Counted from the first letter of the stretch, positions 1 to 8,530 are shown. The stretch: DNA of 64,000 nucleotides from Bacillus wiedmannii (GCF_001583695.1 NZ_LOBC01000020.1:24190-88189); one strand, 5' to 3'. Numbers and translations: made by a program. Notes: generated from the sequence alone by a model not told the origin.

Positions 1-1
1 C

Positions 2-604
2 GATATTTTAATCGTTTCAGATGAAATTTATGAAAAATTAATTTATGGTGGAGCAGAATATACTTCGATTGCCCAGCTTTCTAATGCATTAAAAGAACAA
101 ACACTTATTATTAATGGTGTATCTAAATCTCATTCTATGACAGGATGGCGTATTGGATATGCAGCAGGAAATAAGCAGCTTATTAAAGCGATGACGAACT
201 TAGCGAGTCATAGTACGTCAAACCCTACTTCAATCGCTCAATATGGCGCAATTGCAGCATATGCAGGCTCACAAGAACCTGTAGAAACAATGCGTCAAGC
301 ATTTGAAGAAAGATTAAACATTATTTATGATAAATTAATTCAAATCCCTGGCTTTACTTGCATTAAACCACAAGGTGCATTTTACTTATTCCCTAATGTA
401 AAAGAAGCTGTAGCTTTATCAGGATACGAAACTGTGGATGATTGGGCAAAAGCTCTATTAGAAGAGGAAAAAGTGGCTCTTGTACCAGGTACAGGATTTG
501 GTGCTCCAAATAACGTTCGTTTATCATATGCGACATCTCTTGAACAAGTAGAGAAAGCATTAGAACGCATTCATACGTTTATGAAAAGTAAAGTGCAAGC
601 TTAA
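2..604 (+). CDS. aspB: Aspartate aminotransferase, C-terminal part (5' end off window)
   Basis: PLP-dependent class I aminotransferase interconverting aspartate/2-oxoglutarate and oxaloacetate/glutamate in the cytoplasm. The reading frame is open from base 2, so the N-terminal half lies outside the window; 200 residues remain of about 395 usual for the family. The PLP-binding lysine lies in GVSKSHSMTGWRIGY and the small domain with the late substrate-binding Arg (NNVRLSYATS) is intact. A strong hairpin terminator follows. In B. subtilis aspB sits upstream of asnS-dnaD; here dnaD follows directly. Alternative: another class I aminotransferase, but length, motif and neighbours favour AspB. Confidence 0.9.
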   Translation, partial: DILIVSDEIYEKLIYGGAEYTSIAQLSNALKEQTLIINGVSKSHSMTGWRIGYAAGNKQLIKAMTNLASHSTSNPTSIAQYGAIAAYAGSQEPVETMRQAFEERLNIIYDKLIQIPGFTCIKPQGAFYLFPNVKEAVALSGYETVDDWAKALLEEEKVALVPGTGFGAPNNVRLSYATSLEQVEKALERIHTFMKSKVQA

Positions 605-628
605 TTGTATATTTTATTAACGCAATAC

Positions 629-665
629 AAAAAAACCTTCCTACATAATAGGAAGGTTTTTTTGA
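629..665 (+). terminator. Rho-independent terminator after aspB
   Basis: Inverted repeat AACCTTCCTA / TAGGAAGGTT with a short loop followed by a run of T, 25 bases after the aspB stop. Confidence 0.85.
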
Positions 666-726
666 CGAATTGTGGCAAAAAGAAATAGCGAAAGGTGTGT
701 TATACTAGAGAGCGAGGTGTTTGGTG

Positions 727-1434
727 ATGAAAAAGAAAATGATGTTACAGTGGTTTGAGCAGGGAAGCATTGCAATTCCAAAATTACTTATGATGCATTA
801 TAAAAAATTAGGGTTAAATGAAATGGAATTTATGGTTGTACTTCATGTACACACATTTTTAGAATCGGGCAATTCGTTTCCGACTCCGTCAGAGATTTCA
901 GAACGGATGACGATTACTGAAATGAAATGTATGGAAGTAATTCAGACATTGATTCAAAAAGGTTTTTTATCACTAGAAGGTGGACAAAAATCAGAAGCGA
1001 TGATGTGTGAAAGTTATTCTTTACAACCGCTATGGGAAAAAATATTGCATTTCTTAATGAACGAATCAATAGAGGAAGAACAAAAAGAAATAAAACAACT
1101 GCAAGTAAATTTATATACAGTATTTGAAAAAGAATTTGGAAGACCACTTTCTCCGTTTGAATGTGAAACGTTGGGTATGTGGGAAGATCAAGATCAACAT
1201 CATCCGAATTTAATTCAAGCGGCCCTCAGGGAAGCTGTAATGAGCGGTAAGCTTAATTTCCGATATATTGATCGTATTTTATTTGAGTGGAAAAAGAATG
1301 GTATTAAAACAGTAGATCAAGCCCAAAACCAAGGACGGAAATTTAGAGCAAATCAACAACGAACGCAGCAAACGACAAAACAAGAGACGAAATTTACTGG
1401 GAAAGTGCCTTTTTATAATTGGTTGGAGCAGTAA
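727..1434 (+). CDS. dnaD: DNA replication initiation protein DnaD
   Basis: DnaD family primosomal protein that works with DnaB and DnaI to load the replicative helicase. The N-terminal winged-helix (about residues 1-100, helix preceding TPSEISERM) and the C-terminal DnaD/DnaB2 domain (about 125-200, with FGRPLSPFECETL and the conserved AALREAVMSGKLNFRYIDRI-type helix pair) are visible. TTG at 721, GTG at 724 and ATG at 727 are all in frame; ATG 727 is chosen because GAGGTG at 714-719 then sits 7 bases upstream, giving 235 residues, near the B. subtilis length. It is followed 15 bases later by nth, as in B. subtilis. Confidence 0.93.
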   Translation: MKKKMMLQWFEQGSIAIPKLLMMHYKKLGLNEMEFMVVLHVHTFLESGNSFPTPSEISERMTITEMKCMEVIQTLIQKGFLSLEGGQKSEAMMCESYSLQPLWEKILHFLMNESIEEEQKEIKQLQVNLYTVFEKEFGRPLSPFECETLGMWEDQDQHHPNLIQAALREAVMSGKLNFRYIDRILFEWKKNGIKTVDQAQNQGRKFRANQQRTQQTTKQETKFTGKVPFYNWLEQ

Positions 1435-1449
1435 TGTAGGAGGAAGTAT

Positions 1450-2097
1450 ATGTTAAATAAAACGCAAATTCGCTATTGTTTAGACACAATGGCGGATATG
1501 TATCCAGAAGCACATTGTGAATTAATTCATGATAATCCATTTGAATTAGTAATCGCGGTGGCGTTATCTGCACAATGTACAGATGCACTTGTAAATAAAG
1601 TGACGAAAAATTTATTTCAAAAATATAAAACACCAGAAGATTATTTAAGCGTGTCTTTAGAAGAATTACAACAAGATATACGTTCCATTGGATTGTTTAG
1701 AAATAAGGCGAAAAATATTCAAAAATTGTGCCAGATGTTGCTAGATGATTATAACGGGAAAGTTCCAGAAGACCGTGACGAGCTGACGAAATTACCAGGA
1801 GTAGGAAGAAAGACAGCGAATGTAGTTGTTTCGGTTGCATTTGGAATTCCAGCGATTGCTGTTGATACACATGTGGAGCGAGTGAGTAAACGATTAGCGA
1901 TTTGTAGATGGAAAGATTCTGTGTTAGAAGTAGAAAAAACGTTAATGAAGAAAGTACCGATGGATGAGTGGGGGGTTACGCATCATCGTATGATTTTCTT
2001 TGGACGTTATCATTGTAAAGCACAACGACCGCAATGTGAGGAGTGCAGACTGTTAGAAGTATGTCGTGAGGGAAAGAAGCGAATGAAGGTGAAATAA
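1450..2097 (+). CDS. nth: Endonuclease III
   Basis: DNA glycosylase/AP lyase removing oxidised pyrimidines in base-excision repair. The helix-hairpin-helix (LPGVGRKTANVV) with the catalytic Lys, the catalytic Asp in VDTHVERV, and a C-terminal 4Fe-4S loop of spacing C-x6-C-x2-C-x5-C (CKAQRPQCEECRLLEVC) are all present. Length 215 matches the family. RBS GTAGGAGG lies upstream. It lies between dnaD and ypoC in a likely operon. Confidence 0.96.
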   Translation: MLNKTQIRYCLDTMADMYPEAHCELIHDNPFELVIAVALSAQCTDALVNKVTKNLFQKYKTPEDYLSVSLEELQQDIRSIGLFRNKAKNIQKLCQMLLDDYNGKVPEDRDELTKLPGVGRKTANVVVSVAFGIPAIAVDTHVERVSKRLAICRWKDSVLEVEKTLMKKVPMDEWGVTHHRMIFFGRYHCKAQRPQCEECRLLEVCREGKKRMKVK

Positions 2098-2100
2098 GGG

Positions 2101-2619
2101 ATGGAGCGAGTTATAGAAATACCGAAAGAATTTCACTGCTTACCATTTTTTAAAGAAAGCGTAAATTCAATTGAGTATCATACAGACGAGTCTTTTGAAG
2201 AAATAATACAAAATACTTACTTTATATTTGATATTGAAAGACAGTATGAGCCATGGAAGGAAATTAAAAACAGTATTCCAGCGATGTTGAATGTATGGAA
2301 AAATAAGCATGAAGACATTGCTATACTGTTTCGAAATAGAAATAAGCAAGAGGCTGAGGGGCCAATGATTCTTTTTGCAGCTCACTTGTTATCGGTTGTC
2401 TATTGGCTAAATGAGCAACCTGTTCATAGTTTGAATGAAATGCAAATAAATACGAATAAATTAAAAGTACAACCTGTTAATTTTATGGAAAGATATTCAT
2501 TCATAATAAAGAAACCGAGTAATTATCATTCTTATATTCAATTAGCGCAGTTGTATATCGAAATAGAAAAGCTGTATGTAAAGAAAATGATAACAAAAAA
2601 GAAGTCCGTTTCTCGTTAA
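2101..2619 (+). CDS. ypoC: YpoC-like uncharacterised protein
   Basis: A 172-residue acidic-to-basic protein with no clear catalytic motif. It starts 3 bases after the nth stop, so it is probably translationally coupled. Identification as YpoC rests on position (dnaD-nth-ypoC, with ponA convergent) and on size. Its last codons (KKKSVSR and the stop) form part of the shared terminator hairpin. Function unknown. Confidence 0.75.
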   Translation: MERVIEIPKEFHCLPFFKESVNSIEYHTDESFEEIIQNTYFIFDIERQYEPWKEIKNSIPAMLNVWKNKHEDIAILFRNRNKQEAEGPMILFAAHLLSVVYWLNEQPVHSLNEMQINTNKLKVQPVNFMERYSFIIKKPSNYHSYIQLAQLYIEIEKLYVKKMITKKKSVSR

Positions 2620-2640
2620 GAGAAACGGACTTCTTTTTTG
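2600..2640. terminator. Bidirectional terminator overlapping the ypoC stop
   Basis: A perfect 15-bp stem (GAAGTCCGTTTCTC arm and its complement) with the ypoC TAA in the loop. T-runs are on both outer sides, so it can serve ypoC (+) and ponA (-). Confidence 0.85.
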
Positions 2641-2644
2641 TATA

Positions 2645-5341
2645 TTAGGACTCTGTTGTAACAACAGCACCGTCTGCGTGAGGTGTATCTCCTCCGGTAT
2701 TTTGATGTTGCTGTTCTTGTTGTTTCTTAGCTTCTTCTTCAGCTTTTTTCTTGGCCTCTTCTTCAGCTTTCTTCTTAGCTTCTTCTTCAGCTTTCTTCTT
2801 AGCTTCTTCTTCAGCTTTTCTTCTAGCTTCCTCATCAGCTTTCTTTTGAGCTTCTTCTTGCTGTTTACGTTGTTGTTCTTGTTGCTGTTCTTGTTGTTTC
2901 TTAGCCTCTTCTTCAGCTTTTTTCTTAGCTTCGTCTTGTTTTACTTTATCTTCATTAGCCTTTTTCTGGGCTTCCTCATCAGCTTTTTTCTTAGCTTCTT
3001 CATCGGCCTTTTTCTTAGCCTCTTCTTCAGCTTTTTTCGCATCTGGAGTTCCGCCAGGCGCAGTGAAGGATGCACCAACTGCTGGGCTTGTGCCAGTGCC
3101 TTTTTTCGCTACTACAGAGAAGCTGTAAGTAACACCTGGTTTAATACCACCAAGAGTAGCTGTCGTACCACTTATTGATAGGCTACCACTTGAACCGTCA
3201 GTTGCTTTATAGCTGGCTGCATATGCATCAACTTCTGCTGGTCCAGACCAGTTTAGTGTAACAGTGCTAGCGCCATCGAAAGTGACATTAAGACCACTAG
3301 GTGCATCTACTTTAATTTGTTTAATTGCATCTTTTTTCGCACCTTTTACGTATAACTCTCCGTTTATTTCTTGTACAGAAGAAGGACGCTCGAAACGGGA
3401 TTTATCTGTAGCGAATTTGCTCATCATTACTTGGAACATTTGTTGTGCAATTCTAGTAGAGCGATCACCAATGTAATTTTCTGGACCATCCTTTTCGTAA
3501 CCAGTCCAAACAGCCATTGTATATTGTGGTGTATATCCAGCGAACCAGCTATCTCTATTTGCATCAGCTGGAATACCATATTTTTTAAGAACGTCTTCAT
3601 CAAAGTTCTGCGTACCTGTTTTACCGGCTACGTCAACACCAGAAACGTATGCTGTTGGACCTGTACCACCAGAACCAGGTTTTACTACGTCGCGAAGAAC
3701 GTCAGTAATCATGTAAGCTGTGTAGTCTTGCATCGCACGTTGTTCTTTCGGTTTAAAACTTTTCTTTTTCCCGTCTGGGAAGGTGACTTCTTTTACGAAG
3801 TGCGGTTTATTGTAGTTACCATCATTACCAAAGGCTGCATATGCACCTGCTAATTGTAATGGAGAACTATCGTTACTACCAATTGCTGTTGATTCATATG
3901 TTTTGCCGTCTTTAAATGTCATACCTAAGCCTTCAGCAAACGCTTGTGACTTAGGAAGGCCAACCGCTTGAGCTGTCTTTAAAGCCGGGATGTTTAATGA
4001 TTTTTTCAAAGATTCACGTAGTGAAACGTCACCTTTGTAACTCTTTGTTGCATTTCGTATTTTCTTTCCATTGGAATACGTATACTCTGAGTCGTTTAAT
4101 TGATGGTATGTAGACCATTGTAAATTCTCGAATGCTGGACCGTAGTCGAAAATTGGTTTCATTGTTGAACCAACTTGGCGTTTTAAATCAGTTGCCATAT
4201 TATGACCTTTGAAAGTAGATCTACTTTCTTTACGCCCAGCCCCAATTGCTCGAACTTCCCCAGATTGTGTATCCATAAATACGAATGATCCTTGGAATTG
4301 ATCGTTCGGATACTTAATAAGATTGCCATCCATAATTTTTTCAGCATAATCTTGAGCATCTTGGTCAAGTGTTGTATGAATCGTTAAACCATCTGAACCG
4401 ATATTTATATCGGGATATTCTTTTTCAACTTCTTTTACAACAGCATCTAAAAATGCTTGATACTTCATCTCAGTTACTTCTGAAGCCGGTTGAAGACCTT
4501 CAGTTACAGAGATTTTCATTGCGTTATTCATTTCATCTTTTGTTATATAACCATGTCGATTCATTAATGATAATACGACGTTACGACGTTGTGTAGCTCG
4601 TTCAACGTTTTCTTTTTTTGTTGGATCATAAATATTAGGACCTTGGGGTAAACCAGCGAGCATCGCAGCTTCATGTAACTGCAAGTCTTTTAAATCTTTG
4701 TTATAATATTTTTTGGCTGCTGTTGCAATACCGTACGAACGGTTACCTAAGTTAATCTTATTTAAGTACATTTCTAAGATCTCATGTTTAGAGTATTGTT
4801 GCTCTAATTTGTAAGAAAGGTACCATTCTTGTACTTTTCTCTTCGCAGTTTTGTCCATCGTTAAAAAATAGTTTTTGACTACTTGTTGTGTAATCGTACT
4901 ACCACCTTGAGATCCGAACCCTCCAGTGACATTTTCCATAACTGCTTTTGTAGTTCGTTTAAAATCAATTCCATTATGATCATAGAAACGTGAATCCTCA
5001 GTTGCAAGGAATGCACTTTCAACTACCTTTGGAATTTGATCATACGTAACGTGGGTTCGTTTTTCAGCACCGTATTCATAGAAAAAGTTCCCATTCTTAT
5101 CAAGAAACTTTGTTGATAAAGGATTGACAAGTTTGGATTTATCCAATTTTGGAGCGTCCTTTACCATAACAAAGAAAGCGGAAACGCCGGCTACAAGACC
5201 AACGATACCAAGAAGTAGACAACCTATAAGGAATTTCTTGAAAAAGGAGCCTTTTTTCTTTGGTTTTTCTTCTTTATTTGTTTTTTTCTCTTGATTTTTT
5301 ACATGATTTCGTTCTGTACGAGAACGATAATTATCTGACAT
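2645..5341 (-). CDS. ponA: Class A penicillin-binding protein 1A/1B
   Basis: Bifunctional peptidoglycan synthase. A cytoplasmic basic tail is followed by a membrane helix (about residues 36-60), a GT51 glycosyltransferase domain (ATEDSRFYDHNGID with the catalytic Glu; QGGSTITQQVVKN) and a transpeptidase domain with STMK (Ser near 392), SLN (near 448) and KTG (near 573). A fibronectin type III-like module (about 680-760) and a Lys/Glu/Ala-rich low-complexity tail (about 770-898) end in a Gln/His/Gly stretch. Upstream recU on the same strand suggests the conserved recU-ponA operon. GpsB, encoded at 10507, is a known partner of PBP1 in Bacillus. Confidence is high; only the function of the tail is unclear. 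Confidence 0.96.
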   Translation of the reverse strand: MSDNYRSRTERNHVKNQEKKTNKEEKPKKKGSFFKKFLIGCLLLGIVGLVAGVSAFFVMVKDAPKLDKSKLVNPLSTKFLDKNGNFFYEYGAEKRTHVTYDQIPKVVESAFLATEDSRFYDHNGIDFKRTTKAVMENVTGGFGSQGGSTITQQVVKNYFLTMDKTAKRKVQEWYLSYKLEQQYSKHEILEMYLNKINLGNRSYGIATAAKKYYNKDLKDLQLHEAAMLAGLPQGPNIYDPTKKENVERATQRRNVVLSLMNRHGYITKDEMNNAMKISVTEGLQPASEVTEMKYQAFLDAVVKEVEKEYPDINIGSDGLTIHTTLDQDAQDYAEKIMDGNLIKYPNDQFQGSFVFMDTQSGEVRAIGAGRKESRSTFKGHNMATDLKRQVGSTMKPIFDYGPAFENLQWSTYHQLNDSEYTYSNGKKIRNATKSYKGDVSLRESLKKSLNIPALKTAQAVGLPKSQAFAEGLGMTFKDGKTYESTAIGSNDSSPLQLAGAYAAFGNDGNYNKPHFVKEVTFPDGKKKSFKPKEQRAMQDYTAYMITDVLRDVVKPGSGGTGPTAYVSGVDVAGKTGTQNFDEDVLKKYGIPADANRDSWFAGYTPQYTMAVWTGYEKDGPENYIGDRSTRIAQQMFQVMMSKFATDKSRFERPSSVQEINGELYVKGAKKDAIKQIKVDAPSGLNVTFDGASTVTLNWSGPAEVDAYAASYKATDGSSGSLSISGTTATLGGIKPGVTYSFSVVAKKGTGTSPAVGASFTAPGGTPDAKKAEEEAKKKADEEAKKKADEEAQKKANEDKVKQDEAKKKAEEEAKKQQEQQQEQQRKQQEEAQKKADEEARRKAEEEAKKKAEEEAKKKAEEEAKKKAEEEAKKQQEQQHQNTGGDTPHADGAVVTTES
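2705..3045 (-). repeat. ponA: Low-complexity tandem repeat encoding the PonA tail
   Basis: Degenerate 15-21 base units encode EEEAKKKA/DEEAKKKA blocks interrupted by Gln-rich blocks (QQEQQQEQQ). Near-identical units make it prone to slippage and strain-to-strain length change. Confidence 0.85.
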
Positions 5342-5407
5342 TATACTTTCTCCTACCTTTCATTCTCTCCCCCAAAAGTCGAAAAAAGAGCCTTAGTGAT
5401 GACTCTA

Positions 5408-6010
5408 TCACGAAAAATAAACCGTGTCTAGTACACGGATATAGTCAATCCGAGGGTGATAACCGCATGATAATAAAGATCCATGCTCTTCTATTTCTTC
5501 TTTCGTAATCGACTTGCGTCCACCTGTATTTTGACGATTCCAAAATGCAATAATATGTTTTGCATCTAATAAATAAAATTCATCAAAAAGTGTAAATTTA
5601 ATAATGACAAATGCAATTCCATTATGAGCAACCACTTGCTTCATATGTTCTATTTGATGAAGGTGGAAGTTTTGAAGTGGGAAACTAGTTTTATTTTTTG
5701 TTTCCTTTGCTTCAAAATCGATGTATTTCCCTTTGTATACACCGTTGTAATCTGTCGTAGAAGGTTGTTTAAAATACGCTTCTTTTACCACTGCAGCACT
5801 CCGAGCGGGGTAATCTACTTTTACAATTTGAAGAGGTGTAGGTTTTTTATGTACACATGCAATATTATGGGTTAAGTAATATTGATTTGTTTCATTCAAT
5901 TCCTCTTCAAGGGACATACCTCTATTACTATAAGTATGTTTTTTAATTGGTGTTTTATGAGGTTGTGAAGCTTGATTGTACCGTTTTCCGTTTGGGTAAC
6001 GAATGGTCAT
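5408..6010 (-). CDS. recU: Holliday junction resolvase RecU
   Basis: Structure-specific endonuclease that resolves Holliday junctions and modulates RecA. The 200-residue length and order GKRYNQ... / [20 protein letters not shown] (the Asp/Glu-x-Lys nuclease core) / HQIEHMKQV are typical of RecU. It precedes ponA (start 5341) on the same strand with about 66 bases between them, the conserved Bacillus arrangement. Its start is ATG at 6010; yppC diverges from it. Confidence 0.95.
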   Translation of the reverse strand: MTIRYPNGKRYNQASQPHKTPIKKHTYSNRGMSLEEELNETNQYYLTHNIACVHKKPTPLQIVKVDYPARSAAVVKEAYFKQPSTTDYNGVYKGKYIDFEAKETKNKTSFPLQNFHLHQIEHMKQVVAHNGIAFVIIKFTLFDEFYLLDAKHIIAFWNRQNTGGRKSITKEEIEEHGSLLSCGYHPRIDYIRVLDTVYFS

Positions 6011-6050
6011 AGTGTGTCCACTCCCAACTTGCTAAGAATTACTTACAAAG

Positions 6051-7139
6051 GTGATTATAACAAAAAATGAAAAAAGATGTGACCTTTTTGAAGAAAGGTA
6101 TGATGACTTATTTATGTTTACATGGAATGATTATGAGAAAATTAAACAATATCGTAAAAATATGGTTTGTACAGACGAAGAAAAAACAATCGTTTATAAC
6201 ATTAAGAGGAAAATAGAAATGGCTAATATGGACAACATTTCTCGAACACAGTCTTATCAAGAATATTATGTAAGGAACAGTGAAATTAGGTGGGCCTTTT
6301 TAGCAAGTATGGTCTCGAGAAATGCGGGATGGAATATGACTGATTTAAAAGGGAGATATTATGCTACTGTTTTACCTCAAACAGTAAAAAAACATTTGTT
6401 TCTGACTTATGAAGAAGCGAATTGGATTATTTTTTTAGATGCATTTCCTCAGCTATTGTTATACGAAGAAAGTAAGAGGAGGCAGGTACCACTATTCCAT
6501 TTGTTACAATATTTTAACGTATCAATTTTCATGGAAAAAGAATGGATTTATTTTTTGGAAAAAAAAGATATAAATAGGCTCATGACAGCGCTTATTATAA
6601 ATGAGCAAAATAAAATTCAAAAACCAGTTATTGAGAATGCATATTTTAAAAAACATGTATTCCATACTGCACTTTTTAAATTGCAAGAAATGCTTCATAT
6701 TAGTGCTGTTATTTTTCCGACTGTTGAAGGGAGGATGTATGGTTTTTCAGTTTATCAATTTGAAACGTTACAAAAGCGTATAGAACTAGGGCAGAAATTA
6801 GCGGAGTTACTGTTTCATCCGAATTATAAAAGTTTATTCCATAGGTTTGCATTGCAAACTATACACACAGGATCAAGAGCAGATTATGAATATTATGTAA
6901 GAGAAGCTAGAAAATCTTGTACGCCAGCCCTTAGAGAGGTTTATCCTGTCGTTGCACATAAGGAAATAAGTATGAGAGATTGGTTTTGTAGAGATAAGGA
7001 AATAAATGAGTTGTTTCTACTGGAAGAGTATAAGGGTGAAGTTGATATAACAGAATGGTATAAAAGAAAGAGGGAGCAAATCTATGTTGCTTCTATCGTA
7101 AATCGTTTTGTTAAAAGGATGGATGAGTTCGTGATATAA
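6051..7139 (+). CDS. yppC: DUF2515 family protein (YppC-like)
   Basis: A protein of about 340-362 residues, rich in aromatic and charged residues, with no signal peptide or obvious membrane helix. Position beside recU-ponA and divergent orientation match B. subtilis yppC. Start uncertain: GTG 6051 has AAAGG immediately adjacent, while ATG 6114 is about 15 bases after GAAAGG; the latter gives about 341 residues, closer to the B. subtilis length I recall. Function unknown. Confidence 0.75.
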   Translation: MIITKNEKRCDLFEERYDDLFMFTWNDYEKIKQYRKNMVCTDEEKTIVYNIKRKIEMANMDNISRTQSYQEYYVRNSEIRWAFLASMVSRNAGWNMTDLKGRYYATVLPQTVKKHLFLTYEEANWIIFLDAFPQLLLYEESKRRQVPLFHLLQYFNVSIFMEKEWIYFLEKKDINRLMTALIINEQNKIQKPVIENAYFKKHVFHTALFKLQEMLHISAVIFPTVEGRMYGFSVYQFETLQKRIELGQKLAELLFHPNYKSLFHRFALQTIHTGSRADYEYYVREARKSCTPALREVYPVVAHKEISMRDWFCRDKEINELFLLEEYKGEVDITEWYKRKREQIYVASIVNRFVKRMDEFVI

Positions 7140-7145
7140 TAAAAA

Positions 7146-7183
7146 AGAAGTCCCGTCTTCATAAGTGAAGACGGGACTTCTTA
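7146..7183 (+). terminator. Terminator-like hairpin after yppC
   Basis: GAAGTCCCGTCTTC and its perfect complement with a 6-base loop. The downstream T-run is short, so efficiency is uncertain. Confidence 0.6.
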
Positions 7184-7216
7184 ATGTGAAGTAATCCTGC
7201 CGTGTATGCTAAGAAT

Positions 7217-7452
7217 TTAATCTCAAAACGTAATGAATATAAGAGATTAAGGATGCTTCAGAAATTAGCTTTTTGTAAAAGCGCTAAAGTCTCACTTTAT
7301 CCCGCTACTTGCCGGGCAGTAAGACCCACGTCTCAAAATTCAGTGAAAGCAAAGAATTTAGGTGTGGATCAACTGCCCGTAAAAGCCCGATTGAGAAGGC
7401 TAATAATCAGTGGGGATGAACAAAAACCCCGCTGATTAAAGTTTCACTTTAT
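7217..7452. mobile_element. Relic of a small non-autonomous element (bcr-type or IS200/IS605-end-like)
   Basis: About 240 bp, locally richer in G+C than the surroundings, with ordered hairpins: TTAATCTC/GAGATTAA (7217-7250), GGGCAGT/ACTGCCC (7314-7375) and AATCAGTGGGG/CCCCGCTGATT (7405-7437). A 15-base word, AAAGTYTCACTTTAT, occurs at 7286-7300 and 7438-7452, so TTTAT flanks the 147 bp 7301-7447. TTTAT target duplications are, as I recall, described for the bcr1 element of the B. cereus group; terminal hairpins would also fit a PATE-like IS200/IS605 derivative. An open frame of 77 codons across it (7202-7435) has no RBS and looks spurious. Confidence 0.45.
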
Positions 7453-7550
7453 GTAGCAGGGAAGTTTGGACCATCTAACTTAGGGTTGCCAGTCTCGGGT
7501 TTATTTTGTTTGTTTTGTTTTTTCTTTTTTTCGTTTTTGTTCTTTGCCAT
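7449..7550 (-). CDS. sspM: Small acid-soluble spore protein M
   Basis: A 33-residue Lys/Asn-rich peptide ending KLDGPNFPAT, which resembles the C-terminus of B. subtilis SspM (GGPNRPST). Placed between yppC and yppD exactly as sspM is in B. subtilis. RBS AGGAGG lies 9 bases before ATG 7550 (an in-frame ATG at 7556 is too close). Likely a minor spore-core protein made in the forespore. Its stop codon lies inside the AAAGTTTCACTTTAT word of the adjoining element. Confidence 0.75.
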   Translation of the reverse strand: MAKNKNEKKKKQNKQNKPETGNPKLDGPNFPAT

Positions 7551-7630
7551 TTTCATACACCTCCTTTTTGTATTGTTACCATTTCTATAAATGACATACA
7601 AAATGATTTCTTTGACGAATAACAACTAGT

Positions 7631-7681
7631 TTTGTCATGTGAGCAGGAGTGAGGAGTCATTCGGCGAAATTACATGACAAA
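7631..7681. repeat. Inverted repeat in the sspM-yppD divergent region
   Basis: Perfect 10-base arms TTTGTCATGT (7631-7640) and ACATGACAAA (7672-7681), 31 bases apart, just upstream of the yppD RBS. It could be a split operator or an mRNA leader hairpin. Confidence 0.5.
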
Positions 7682-7710
7682 GGAAAAGCAAAGAAGGGGG
7701 CGTTTTGTAT

Positions 7711-7953
7711 ATGGCGATGGTTCAGAAGGAAGATGTAATGAAAACAATGGATCAAATGTTAAGTTCTCTCGATTTGCTGGAAATGAATATAGGGATTAGA
7801 ATGAATCATGCATTGAAGGATACGAGTGAAAAAATATGCAATAAAATAGAAATAACAGAAATGCATATTGAGCATATGGAAAATAAATTAGTGCATCACG
7901 AAGAAAAAGGGAATTGGGTGAAGGCATTTCAAAACGTCGTAGTGAGTGCATAA
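7711..7953 (+). CDS. yppD: YppD-like small protein
   Basis: An 80-residue predicted helical protein (SSLDLLEMNIGIRMNHALKD; then IEITEMHIEHMENK), probably forming a coiled coil. RBS GAAGGGGG at 7693-7700 supports ATG 7711. Name by position (yppC-sspM-yppD-yppE) and length. It is followed 15 bases later by yppE. Function unknown. Confidence 0.65.
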   Translation: MAMVQKEDVMKTMDQMLSSLDLLEMNIGIRMNHALKDTSEKICNKIEITEMHIEHMENKLVHHEEKGNWVKAFQNVVVSA

Positions 7954-7968
7954 TAAGGTGGGAATAAA

Positions 7969-8313
7969 ATGAAGTATGAAGCATTAATACAATCTTCAGA
8001 AAAACTCATGCAGTATAATAATGAAGCGAATGTGAAAAAAAGAGAAATGATTGAGTACGATTTTTATAAGGATATGAAACCATTTGTAGATATGGTAGAT
8101 GAGGAATTAAAAGTGTGGAAAGAATTAGCTTATAAATGGATTAAGGAAGAAAAACCGAAGTATATACATGTACAGCAAATTGATCAAGTGTACGATAATT
8201 TACAGACAAATGTTTTGCAATGTTTTGTAAATAAAGGTAAAGGTAAGCGATTCTTTGAAACACATCAAGCCATTTCGTATACTTTGCAAAATATAATTGA
8301 GCAATGTAAGTAA
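7969..8313 (+). CDS. yppE: DUF1798 family protein YppE
   Basis: A 114-residue helical protein with the pattern of DUF1798/YppE (KYIHVQQIDQVYDNLQTNVLQCF, then a late FFETHQAISYTLQ segment). RBS AAGGTGGG precedes ATG 7969. It forms a two-gene unit with yppD ending at a strong terminator. Biochemical role unknown. Confidence 0.8.
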   Translation: MKYEALIQSSEKLMQYNNEANVKKREMIEYDFYKDMKPFVDMVDEELKVWKELAYKWIKEEKPKYIHVQQIDQVYDNLQTNVLQCFVNKGKGKRFFETHQAISYTLQNIIEQCK

Positions 8314-8340
8314 CAAGAGGGGAAACCCTCTTGTTTTTTT
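8312..8340. terminator. Terminator between yppE and yppF
   Basis: AACAAGAGGG / CCCTCTTGTT stem with GAAA loop and seven T. It is convergent with yppF, whose stop at 8339 abuts it. Confidence 0.85.
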
Positions 8341-8530
8341 ATGCTTCTGTCATTGTTGTAGGCTTTGTTGCACCGTTTATTTCTAATTCTTTTATTAATG
8401 TTCGGTAATCTGAAATGCATATTTTTCCTTCGAGATACCAATGTCTCGCAAAGTCTAACAATTCATTTACATTCTCTGTGTAATACCCCTTTTTTTGAGA
8501 AAACGCTTGTTTTAAATCCCCTAATACCAT
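8339..8530 (-). CDS. yppF: YppF-like small protein
   Basis: A 63-residue protein with the YppF-like core (LLDFARHWYLEGKICISDYRTLIKELE rearranged as one amphipathic helix pair), convergent with yppE as in the yppDEFG cluster. GGGAGGAATC lies upstream of ATG 8530. No known activity. Confidence 0.75.
   Translation of the reverse strand: MVLGDLKQAFSQKKGYYTENVNELLDFARHWYLEGKICISDYRTLIKELEINGATKPTTMTEA

Noticed and set aside
2678-3178. 166-codon plus-strand ORF rich in Phe/Ser/Leu
   Set aside because: It is the antisense reading of the Lys/Glu/Ala repeats of ponA and has no RBS.
7202-7435. 77-codon ORF over the structured repeat
   Set aside because: No RBS, unusual composition and it spans several hairpins; better explained as non-coding element sequence.
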